Origin: Deinococcus sp. | Lineage (GTDB): Bacteria; Deinococcota; Deinococci; Deinococcales; Thermaceae | Direction: 5' to 3' | NCBI GenBank assembly: GCA_023382135.1 | Contig: JAMCQK010000074.1 | Coordinates: forward strand, 1-11,914 | DNA: 11,914 bases | In this document: piece by piece, positions 1 to 4,839 of the stretch | Position numbering within the stretch: the stretch's first letter is position 1 | Layout of the letters: the number at the start of each line of letters is the position of its first letter | Notes under the pieces: generated by a model | The model's database searches: none | The model's input: only the letters and a program-made list of their open reading frames with translations | What the model was told of the DNA's origin: nothing | Translations under genes and position numbers: made by a program

Positions 1-637
1 CCCCTGGGTGGACAAGATCTGGGAGCTCTTGGACGCCGTCGACTCCTACATCCCCACCCCCCAGCGCGACATCGACAAGCCCTTCCTGATGCCGGTGGAA
101 GACGTCTTCACCATCACCGGCCGCGGCACCGTGGCCACCGGGCGTATCGAGCGCGGCAAGATCAAGACCGGCGATGAAGTAGAAGTGGTGGGCCTGACCG
201 ACACCAAGAAGACCGTGGTCACCGGCGTCGAGATGCACCGCAAGACCCTCAGCGACGGCATGGCCGGGGATAACGTCGGCCTGCTGCTGCGCGGGGTGGA
301 GCGCACCGATATCGAGCGCGGCCAGGTGCTGGCCAAACCCGGCAGCGTCACCCCCCACACCAAGTTCGAAGCCAGCGTCTACATCCTCAAGAAGGAAGAA
401 GGCGGCCGCCACACCGGCTTCTTCACCAACTACCGCCCCCAGTTCTACTTCCGCACCACCGACGTCACCGGCGTGGTGGAGCTCCCCGCCGGGGTCGAGA
501 TGGTCATGCCCGGCGACAACATCACCTTCAAAGTCGAGCTCATCAAGCCCATCGCCATGGAAGAGGGCCTGCGCTTCGCCATCCGCGAAGGCGGCCGCAC
601 CGTGGGCGCCGGTGTAGTGGCCAAGATTCTGGAGTAA
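1..637 (+). CDS. tuf: Elongation factor Tu, C-terminal part (5' end outside window)
   Basis: EF-Tu carries aminoacyl-tRNA to the ribosomal A site as a GTP complex. The reading frame is open from base 2, so the 5' end lies outside the window; about 211 of roughly 405 residues are present. What remains is the end of the G domain (VDKIWELLDAVD), then beta-barrel domain 2 (DVFTITGRGTVATGRIERG, GVEMHRK) and domain 3 (GGRHTGFF, YRPQFYFRTTDVTG, ending REGGRTVGAGVV.KILE). The sequence is nearly that of Thermus EF-Tu. The G1-G4 nucleotide-binding motifs are upstream and cannot be checked. The gene is the first visible member of a translation/secretion operon; rpmG starts 46 bp after its stop, behind a hairpin. 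Confidence 0.98.
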   Translation, partial: PWVDKIWELLDAVDSYIPTPQRDIDKPFLMPVEDVFTITGRGTVATGRIERGKIKTGDEVEVVGLTDTKKTVVTGVEMHRKTLSDGMAGDNVGLLLRGVERTDIERGQVLAKPGSVTPHTKFEASVYILKKEEGGRHTGFFTNYRPQFYFRTTDVTGVVELPAGVEMVMPGDNITFKVELIKPIAMEEGLRFAIREGGRTVGAGVVAKILE

Positions 638-646
638 GTGCGTAGC

Positions 647-672
647 GAGGATGGAGCAAAAGCTCTATTCTT
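647..672 (+). other. Hairpin in the tuf-rpmG spacer
   Basis: Bases 647-657 pair with 662-672 around an AAAA tetraloop, giving an 11-bp stem with three G.U pairs. No T-run follows, so it does not look like an intrinsic terminator. The rpmG ribosome-binding site (AAGGAGG, 674-680) begins directly after the stem. It may be an mRNA processing or stabilising element that separates abundant tuf message from the downstream genes. The pairing is read directly; the role is inferred. Confidence 0.55.
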
Positions 673-683
673 AAGGAGGAACC

Positions 684-848
684 ATGGCCAGCGATGTCCG
701 AATTAAACTCTTGCTCGAGTGCGGCGACTGCAAGCGCCGCAACTACGCGACAGAAAAGAACAAGCGCAACACCACAGGCAAGCTCGAACTTTCCAAGTTC
801 TGTGCCTGGTGCAACAAGCACACCACGCACAAGGAAGTCAAGGTCTAA
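684..848 (+). CDS. rpmG: Large ribosomal subunit protein bL33
   Basis: A 54-residue ribosomal protein L33, a small structural protein of the 50S subunit near the E site. The start ATG follows a strong AAGGAGG (674-680). Four cysteines in two pairs (C13-x2-C16 and C40-x2-C43) form a zinc ribbon, so this is the zinc-containing version of L33; some paralogues lack these cysteines. The stretch ECGDCKRRNYATEKNKRNT is typical of the family, as is the closing H-T-x-H-K-E-V-K-V. The TAA stop overlaps the secE ATG by one base, so the two genes are probably translationally coupled. The gene is easily missed because it is short. Confidence 0.97.
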   Translation: MASDVRIKLLLECGDCKRRNYATEKNKRNTTGKLELSKFCAWCNKHTTHKEVKV

Positions 849-1033
849 TGCTCGCCCGTATCTTTAGATATTTCCGCGAGGCGCGCGCCGAGCTGGCCCG
901 TGTGACCTGGCCTTCGCGCGAGGAGATTATTCAGTCCACCGAAGCGGTGCTGCTCTTTGCGTTGTTCTCCATGCTCATTTTGGGCGCTTACGACGCGGTG
1001 TTCCGGGTCTTGACAGGGCTGATCGCCCGATGA
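848..1033 (+). CDS. secE: Preprotein translocase subunit SecE
   Basis: A 61-residue SecE, the small essential clamp subunit of the SecYEG translocation channel in the cytoplasmic membrane. The N-terminal amphipathic helix carries the family signature AELARVTWPSREEI (residues 13-26). One hydrophobic segment follows at about residues 33-56 (VLLFALFSMLILGAYDAVFRVL). The single-TM short form is normal for most bacteria; E. coli has three TMs. The start ATG overlaps the rpmG stop (TAATG). Its own TGA overlaps a further ATG (ATGA, 1030-1033) that opens a 31-codon frame running into nusG. The position before nusG is conserved across bacteria. Confidence 0.97.
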   Translation: MLARIFRYFREARAELARVTWPSREEIIQSTEAVLLFALFSMLILGAYDAVFRVLTGLIAR

Positions 1034-1125
1034 AGATACGTTCCGTTGGCACACGGTTTGGATCTGATTTGCGCGGGCGCAGGCTCGCGGAGTTCGGCAT
1101 AGGCAGAGACTGGTATGAGCATTGA
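1030..1125 (+). other. Small frame linking secE stop to nusG start (possible coupling ORF)
   Basis: The ATG at 1030 overlaps the secE stop as ATGA. The 31-codon frame stays open across the whole 81-bp secE-nusG gap and ends with TGA at 1123-1125, just inside nusG. nusG has no clear ribosome-binding site and no possible earlier start, because TAG at 1100-1102 is in frame. Reinitiating ribosomes translating this frame could deliver translation to nusG. A GC-rich hairpin (1072-1077 with 1084-1089) lies in the same gap. The peptide resembles nothing I know, and chance is a real alternative. Confidence 0.25.
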
Positions 1126-1672
1126 ATGGTACGCTGTCCACACCTACGTGGGATACGAGGATAAGGTCAAGGCCAACCTGGAAAAACGGGTCCAGGCCTT
1201 GAACATGAGCAACAAGATTTTTCAGGTGCTCATCCCCGCCGAAGAGGTTGTTGAACACCGCGAAGCCGGCAAGAAGGAAGTGGTGCGCCGCAAGTTGTTC
1301 CCGGGCTACGTGTTCGTACAGGTGGACCTGGGAGACGAAGCGGGCGAGGTCAACGAAGCTTGGGAAACCGTGCGTAATACGCCTGGGGTTACCGGTTTTG
1401 TGGGCACCGCCACCCGCCCGGTTCCGCTGACCCCGGACGAGGTGCAGCACATCCTTTTGGTAAGCGGTTTGGCCGGGAAGAAAGAGGCGCCCAAACAGCA
1501 GGTTTCGTTCCGCGAGGGCGACGTGGTGCGGGTAGTTTCCGGACCCTTTGCCGACTTCACCGGCGTGGTGAGCGAGATCAACAACGAGCGAAACAAAGTG
1601 AAGGTTCTGGTATCTATCTTCGGGCGCGAGACGCCCGTGGAGCTGGATTTTGCGCAGGTGGTAAGAAGCTAG
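1115..1672 (+). CDS. nusG: Transcription termination/antitermination factor NusG
   Basis: A 185-residue NusG, close in length to Thermus NusG. NusG binds RNA polymerase across the clamp, affects pausing and Rho action, and links transcription to the leading ribosome. The NGN domain spans about residues 1-110 (starts SIEWYAVHTYVGYEDKVKANL; KLFPGYVFVQVDL; NTPGVTGFVG). A linker holds LAGKKEAP. The KOW domain spans about 130-185 (FREGDVVRVVSGPFADFTG, ending FGRETPVELDFAQVV). The ATG start is the only possible one, because an in-frame TAG lies 15 bases upstream. No good Shine-Dalgarno is visible, so translation probably depends on coupling from upstream. The gene follows secE, as in most bacteria. 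Confidence 0.98.
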   Translation: MSIEWYAVHTYVGYEDKVKANLEKRVQALNMSNKIFQVLIPAEEVVEHREAGKKEVVRRKLFPGYVFVQVDLGDEAGEVNEAWETVRNTPGVTGFVGTATRPVPLTPDEVQHILLVSGLAGKKEAPKQQVSFREGDVVRVVSGPFADFTGVVSEINNERNKVKVLVSIFGRETPVELDFAQVVRS

Positions 1673-1716
1673 GTCGAATGTCGAAGGGCTGAAGTCGAAA
1701 GACATCTACTCGACCT
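1671..1716 (+). other. Stem-loop in nusG-rplK spacer with repeated GTCGAA units
   Basis: AGGTCGA (1671-1677) pairs with TCGACCT (1710-1716), and inside it ATGTC (1678-1682) pairs with GACAT (1701-1705). A 4-base bulge lies on the 3' side and the loop is 18 bases. The loop and arms are built from repeats of GTCGAA. No T-run follows. It overlaps the last bases of the nusG stop codon. It could be an RNA processing signal, part of an rplK leader, or a dispersed intergenic repeat. The pairing is visible; the function is not. Confidence 0.45.
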
Positions 1717-1747
1717 TAGACTTTTGGCTTTAGGCAAGGCGCTAAGA

Positions 1748-1762
1748 CCCCTAACTTAGGGG
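1748..1762 (+). other. Palindrome just upstream of the rplK ribosome-binding site
   Basis: CCCCTAACTTAGGGG is a perfect palindrome around a central C and can fold as a 6-bp stem with a 3-base loop. It lies seven bases upstream of the rplK ribosome-binding site AGGAGG (1769-1774). In many bacteria ribosomal protein L1 represses its own rplK-rplA message by binding the leader, and this leader structure is a candidate for such a site. I did not recognise the specific L1-binding bases, so the role is inference from position. Confidence 0.35.
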
Positions 1763-1778
1763 GAGCCTAGGAGGAAAA

Positions 1779-2205
1779 ATGAAAAAGGTAGTAGGTTTAG
1801 TCAAGCTGCAGCTTCCCGCGGGCAAAGCCACGCCGGCGCCGCCAGTGGGTCCGGCGCTCGGACAGCATGGCGCCAACATCATGGAGTTCGTTAAGCAGTT
1901 CAACGCGATCAGCGCCAACATGGGCGATGCAATTGTCCCGGTGGAGATCACCATTTTTGCTGACCGCTCGTTCACCTTCATTACCAAGACGCCGCCCGCC
2001 TCGTATCTGATCCGCAAGGCGGCCGGCCTCGAGAAAGGCAGCCAGAAGGCTGGCCGTGACAAGGTAGGCAAAATTACCTGGGAGCAGTGCCTGCAGATTG
2101 GCAAACAGAAGATGGCCGACATGAACGCCAACGACGTGGTGGCCGCGGCCCACATGATTGCGGGTTCCGCGCGCAGCATGGGCCTCGAGGTCGAGGGGGT
2201 GCCTA

Positions 2206-2213
<8 letters not shown>
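1779..2213 (+). CDS. rplK: Large ribosomal subunit protein uL11
   Basis: A 144-residue ribosomal protein L11, part of the GTPase-associated centre of the 50S subunit, where it binds 23S rRNA and contacts elongation factors and thiostrepton. The start ATG follows AGGAGG (1769-1774). The N-terminal domain shows the signature AGKATPAPPVGPALGQHG and N-I-M-E-F-V-K-Q-F-N (residues 14-42). The C-terminal RNA-binding domain spans about 70-144 (KTPPASYLIRKAAGLEKGS, ending GSARSMGLEVEG). Length and order agree with Thermus L11. Its 3' end overlaps rplA by 8 bases, typical of coupled L11-L1 expression. Confidence 0.98.
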
Positions 2214-2895
<682 letters not shown>

Positions 2896-2914
2896 AGGGA
2901 CATCACAAACATAC

Positions 2915-2947
2915 CGGGCGCGAAAATTCGCGCCCGTTTTTCTTTTT
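2915..2947 (+). terminator. Intrinsic terminator of the tuf-to-rplA operon
   Basis: CGGGCGCGAA (2915-2924) and TTCGCGCCCG (2927-2936) are perfect inverted arms, giving a stem of at least 8 G/C-rich pairs with a short A/T loop. TTTTTCTTTTT follows directly (2937-2947). This is a textbook Rho-independent terminator 19 bp after the rplA stop. Confidence 0.95.
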
Positions 2948-3012
2948 GTGCTGGCTGGGCGAAACAGCGGATTTGGCAGAGCCGCAGTCCCGCGTCATGA
3001 ACAGGTCCAAAC

Positions 3013-3036
3013 AAAAAGGCGAAGCGCGGCTTCGCC
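3013..3036 (-). terminator. Intrinsic terminator for the - strand operon ending at 3077
   Basis: GGCGAAGC (3018-3025) and GCTTCGCC (3029-3036) form a perfect 8-bp stem with a 3-base loop. On the - strand the stem is followed by TTTTT (complement of 3013-3017), so it terminates transcripts coming from the ABM-like gene about 40 bp away. With the + strand terminator at 2915-2947 it insulates two convergent operons. Confidence 0.88.
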
Positions 3037-3076
3037 CCAAATCAAATGGCGTTGGTTTCACGCGCATGCTAGGTAG

Positions 3077-3370
3077 TTATTTTACTTTTAGGAAGTGCAT
3101 GAACTGCATTTGGTTCTGATCAATGAGCCCAAAGAACTCGCCGCACTTCGGAATGCCCACGACTTTTTCAGCCGCGGCCTTTGCGGACGGAAGATCCTTC
3201 CAGTGGACGATATCGATGTATTGGCCGTCCTCCGATGCGCCGAACTCTCGGCTGATGAAGCCCGGCATGTCCTTGAGGATAGGTGTGACAGCTAAGGCAG
3301 CCGTTCGCAGTTGGTTGTCCGAGACACCCGATTTTGCCTTGAAAACGACTACTTCGATTGCTTCGCTCGT
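3077..3370 (-). CDS. ABM-like dimeric alpha/beta-barrel protein, apparent ACG start
   Basis: The first in-frame ATG (3268) gives only 63 residues, but family-like sequence continues upstream in the same frame. Reading from ACG (3370-3368) gives 97 residues beginning (M)SEAIEVVVFKAKSGVSDNQL, then helix and strand LAVTPILKDMPGFISREFG, and EDGQYIDIVHWKDLPSAKAA. The C-terminal part includes CGEFFGLID and ends MQFMHFLKVK. This is the pattern of antibiotic-biosynthesis-monooxygenase-like alpha/beta barrels, small dimeric proteins of mostly unknown substrate. A good AGGAG ends 5 bases upstream of the ACG, exactly where an ATG would be expected. So the gene either uses a non-standard ACG start or has suffered a T-to-C start mutation. 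It is the last gene before a - strand terminator. The biochemical role is unknown. Confidence 0.68.
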   Translation of the reverse strand, partial: TSEAIEVVVFKAKSGVSDNQLRTAALAVTPILKDMPGFISREFGASEDGQYIDIVHWKDLPSAKAAAEKVVGIPKCGEFFGLIDQNQMQFMHFLKVK

Positions 3371-3391
3371 AGTTTCTCCTTTTCCAATATT

Positions 3392-3457
3392 TCAACACCC
3401 GCCAGCAACGCCGTAGCTGACATGTTCCTTGGACGCGACACCGACCCAGTAGCGCAG
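3392..3457 (-). pseudogene. 5' remnant of an EVE-domain gene
   Basis: On the - strand a 21-codon frame reads LRYWVGVASKEHVSYGVAGG plus Cys, then TGA (3394-3392). This matches the N-terminus of EVE-domain (PUA/ASCH-related, modified-base-binding) proteins, which begin with a pattern like RYWIGVASxEHVxxGVxGGF. The rest of the domain (about 120 residues) is missing; the ribosome-binding site of the ABM-like gene follows within 25 bases. An AGGAG (3469-3465) lies 7 bases before a CTG at the frame start, and there is no ATG. It looks like the stump left by a deletion that joined the upstream 110-aa gene to the ABM-like gene. The assignment rests on about 20 residues. Confidence 0.55.
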
Positions 3458-3478
3458 AAGAAGACTCCTAACATTTAG

Positions 3479-3811
3479 CTATGCTGCGTGGGCAGGTTCG
3501 AACAAAGGGCTCTGCTCGGCCTTGCGTTCAGATCTGGGAGCGGCCTTGGGGCCCAGGCGGGCAAACAGCTTGGCTAACTTTCCCTCCGGGTAGTAGGTAA
3601 GCCGGTAGGCTGCGATAGCCTGCAACCAGGCCTTGGCCAGGGCCTGCGCCTGCGGGCGCAGCTTGGGGAACTGAGACTCTAGCTCGGCCTCCAAAGCCCA
3701 CAAGCCAACCAGGCCGCGCCGGTTGTCGAGGTCGATTAGGGCGTTTAGAGCCTCGCCAGGACGGATCTTTCCTTTTCCAAGAGATCTGCGGACGGTTTCG
3801 ATAGCAATCAT
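3479..3811 (-). CDS. Unknown 110-aa protein, predicted DdrO target with sliding-clamp motif
   Basis: I do not recognise this family. The start ATG (3811) follows a purine-rich AGGGGGG. Residues 1-87 look mainly helical (LIDLDNRRGLVGLWALEAEL, AWLQAIAAYRLTYYPEG), without a signal peptide or membrane segment. The tail from about residue 88 is rich in Pro, Ala and charged residues and contains QSPLF (100-104). This fits the Q-x-x-L-F form of the beta-clamp-binding pentapeptide found at flexible ends of DNA polymerases and repair proteins. Its promoter carries a perfect TTATG-N7-CATAA DdrO-type operator over the -10, and ddrO is divergent next door. I infer a damage-inducible protein acting at the replication clamp. 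The existence of the gene is well supported; the function is a hypothesis. Confidence 0.8.
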   Translation of the reverse strand: MIAIETVRRSLGKGKIRPGEALNALIDLDNRRGLVGLWALEAELESQFPKLRPQAQALAKAWLQAIAAYRLTYYPEGKLAKLFARLGPKAAPRSERKAEQSPLFEPAHAA

Positions 3812-3825
3812 ATTAACCCCCCTGA

Positions 3826-3842
3826 TTATGACTATAACATAA
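3826..3842. promoter_or_regulatory. RDRM-type DdrO operator, perfect arms
   Basis: TTATGACTATAACATAA has perfect TTATG/CATAA arms around 7 bases, the same 17-bp architecture as the radiation/desiccation response motif bound by Deinococcus DdrO. Read on the other strand it is TTATGTTATAGTCATAA, very close to the Deinococcus consensus as I remember it. One more base pair (A3825/T3843) extends the palindrome to 19 bp. It lies over the -10 of the 110-aa gene. Confidence 0.8.
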
Positions 3843-3859
3843 TACTACGCCATTTGCAA
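3831..3859 (-). promoter_or_regulatory. Promoter of the 110-aa gene
   Basis: On the - strand TTGCAA (3859-3854) is separated by exactly 17 bases from TATAGT (3836-3831), a good -35/-10 pair. The transcript would begin around 3824, leaving a short leader with the AGGGGGG ribosome-binding site before ATG 3811. The operator at 3826-3842 covers the whole -10, so a bound repressor would block polymerase. Confidence 0.72.
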
Positions 3860-3874
3860 TAGAGTATGACCGAA

Positions 3875-3891
3875 TTATGGCTTGACCGTAA
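3875..3891. promoter_or_regulatory. RDRM-like operator at the ddrO promoter (one arm mismatch)
   Basis: TTATGGCTTGACCGTAA keeps the TTATG-N7-xxTAA spacing and differs from the perfect arms at a single base (CGTAA for CATAA). It spans the -35 element of ddrO (TTGACC, 3882-3887). This is where an autoregulatory site would be expected, since Deinococcus ddrO is itself preceded by an RDRM. The weaker arm would fit looser repression of the repressor gene. Confidence 0.65.
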
Positions 3892-3910
3892 CGCCGTTAG
3901 GGTATAAGAT
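3882..3910 (+). promoter_or_regulatory. ddrO promoter, giving a leaderless or near-leaderless mRNA
   Basis: TTGACC (3882-3887) is followed after 17 bases by TAAGAT (3905-3910); the overlapping TATAAG (3903-3908) gives a 15-base spacer. Transcription would start about 7 bases later, within a few bases of ATG 3921. No Shine-Dalgarno precedes that ATG. Leaderless messages with a -10 just before the start codon are common in Deinococcus-Thermus. An imperfect dyad, ACCGTAACGCCGTTAGGGT (3885-3903), fills the space between the two boxes and could be an extra contact site. Confidence 0.65.
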
Positions 3911-3920
3911 ACCTAGCAAT

Positions 3921-4313
3921 ATGACTCTAGCAGAACGGTTGCGGGAGCTAAGAACCCAGAAGGGCTGGCGGCTCAAGGACTTGGCGGACCAGAGTGCGCT
4001 CTCGGTGCCGTACCTCTCGGACCTCGAGCGCGGGAGGACCAACCCAAGCCTCGAGACCTTGCAGTCGCTGGCCAGTGCCCATCAGGTCAGCGTGAACGAT
4101 CTGCTGGCTCCAGTAGACTTTTACGGCGAGCGTACCGAGGGCGCCCTGCCCAAAGGCCTTTCCGATCTGATGGCGGACCCGGCTCTTGGCGCGGAGATTT
4201 CGCCCGAGTGGGTGGATACGCTTTCGCGCTTAGAACACCGGGGAAGACGACCGGAATCCAAACGTGACTGGTACGAGATCTTTTTGCACCTGAAAAGGGT
4301 GTTGGAAAGCTGA
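3921..4313 (+). CDS. ddrO: DdrO-type XRE repressor of the radiation/desiccation response
   Basis: A 130-residue XRE-family repressor, essentially full length against Deinococcus DdrO (about 129 aa). The N-terminal HTH lies at about residues 17-42 (RLKDLADQSALSVPYLSDLE, then RGRTNPSLETL). The C-terminal dimerisation half has the DdrO-specific FYGxRTEGALPKGLSDLMADP, SPEWVDTLSRLEHRGRRP and KRDWYEIFLHLKR. In Deinococcus, IrrE cleaves DdrO between Leu106 and Arg107 and so lifts repression; here the aligned pair is His106-Arg107. I chose ATG 3921 because the only upstream alternative, TTG 3882, is the -35 box. An irrE orthologue lies 527 bp downstream and RDRM-type sites lie upstream. Regulation is probably autorepression. 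Family assignment is from remembered sequences but is very clear. Confidence 0.92.
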   Translation: MTLAERLRELRTQKGWRLKDLADQSALSVPYLSDLERGRTNPSLETLQSLASAHQVSVNDLLAPVDFYGERTEGALPKGLSDLMADPALGAEISPEWVDTLSRLEHRGRRPESKRDWYEIFLHLKRVLES

Positions 4314-4403
4314 AAGCAAGAAAGTCAATACTAGATAGCAAGCGTATCAGGCTATTGGCTATGGCCCGTCGTCTATCCGAGGTTTTTTAGATGAGGAGAC
4401 AGT

Positions 4404-4799
4404 ATGACCCCTAAGCTAGTTACAACGCGGCTCCTGGTGGGCGACTTTCGCGCCTCGGTAAACTTTTACCGCGATGTTTTGCAGATGCCCGTACGCCAGA
4501 TGATTGGCGGCGATGACGGACCCTACTGCGAATTTGGCGGGGAGGGTGGCGGGATTGCGCTTTACAACCGGGACCTTGCCCACAAGATTTTTGGCCTGCA
4601 GGATGCCGGCGCACAGAACCGCGTGATGCTCACCATTCATGCCGGGAGCGTAGACCAGGCGTTCAAAGAGCTGAGCGCGAAAGGCGTGAAGTTCGAAGTC
4701 GCTGTCACCGAAAGACCCGACTGGGCCATCAAGACTGCTCACCTGCGCGACCCCGATGGCAACCTGATTGAGCTCTTCGAGTGGATCAAGCCGGGATAG
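4404..4799 (+). CDS. VOC-family (glyoxalase/bleomycin-resistance fold) protein
   Basis: A 131-residue single-domain vicinal-oxygen-chelate protein. Two beta-alpha-beta-beta-beta modules are visible: TTRLLVGDFRASVNFYRDVL at residues 7-26, and VMLTIHAGSVDQAFKELSAK at 74-93, closing with LRDPDGNLIELFEW (114-127). The conserved acidic metal ligand near the end is present (ELFE). The usual first-strand His is not (TTR), so metal binding and catalysis are uncertain. Members include glyoxalases, dioxygenases and drug-binding resistance proteins; the substrate cannot be told. The start ATG follows GAGGAG (4393-4398). It lies between ddrO and irrE, 41 bp before the latter's likely start. Confidence 0.88.
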   Translation: MTPKLVTTRLLVGDFRASVNFYRDVLQMPVRQMIGGDDGPYCEFGGEGGGIALYNRDLAHKIFGLQDAGAQNRVMLTIHAGSVDQAFKELSAKGVKFEVAVTERPDWAIKTAHLRDPDGNLIELFEWIKPG

Positions 4800-4834
4800 T
4801 GGCGCTATCCTGCAACGCTCGCTTGATAGGATAG
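4794..4834 (+). promoter_or_regulatory. Mutually exclusive hairpins over the irrE ribosome-binding site
   Basis: GGATAG occurs at 4794-4799 (overlapping the VOC stop) and again at 4829-4834 (overlapping the irrE ribosome-binding site AGGA, 4828-4831). A single CTATCC at 4805-4810 can pair with either. Pairing with the first leaves the irrE site free; pairing with the second hides it. A ribosome finishing the VOC gene would cover the first copy. The repeats are read directly; the switch is inferred. Confidence 0.4.
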
Positions 4835-4839
4835 AGCCA

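Noticed and set aside
845..1705. Long - strand open frame opposite secE-nusG
   Set aside because: Its composition follows from the codon bias of the clearly conserved + strand genes; no start signal or family match.
3349..3474. 41-codon - strand frame starting MLGVFFCATG
   Set aside because: No Shine-Dalgarno and no family resemblance; it overlaps the EVE remnant and the ABM-like gene in a different frame, both of which match known families better.
3882..3920. TTG start that would extend ddrO by 13 residues
   Set aside because: The TTG is part of the -35 box TTGACC, the extra residues have no counterpart in DdrO, and ATG 3921 gives the family's normal length.
4768..4839. Upstream extension of irrE into the VOC gene
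   Set aside because: The added Ser-rich residues are the VOC coding sequence read in another frame; GTG 4840 has a proper ribosome-binding site.
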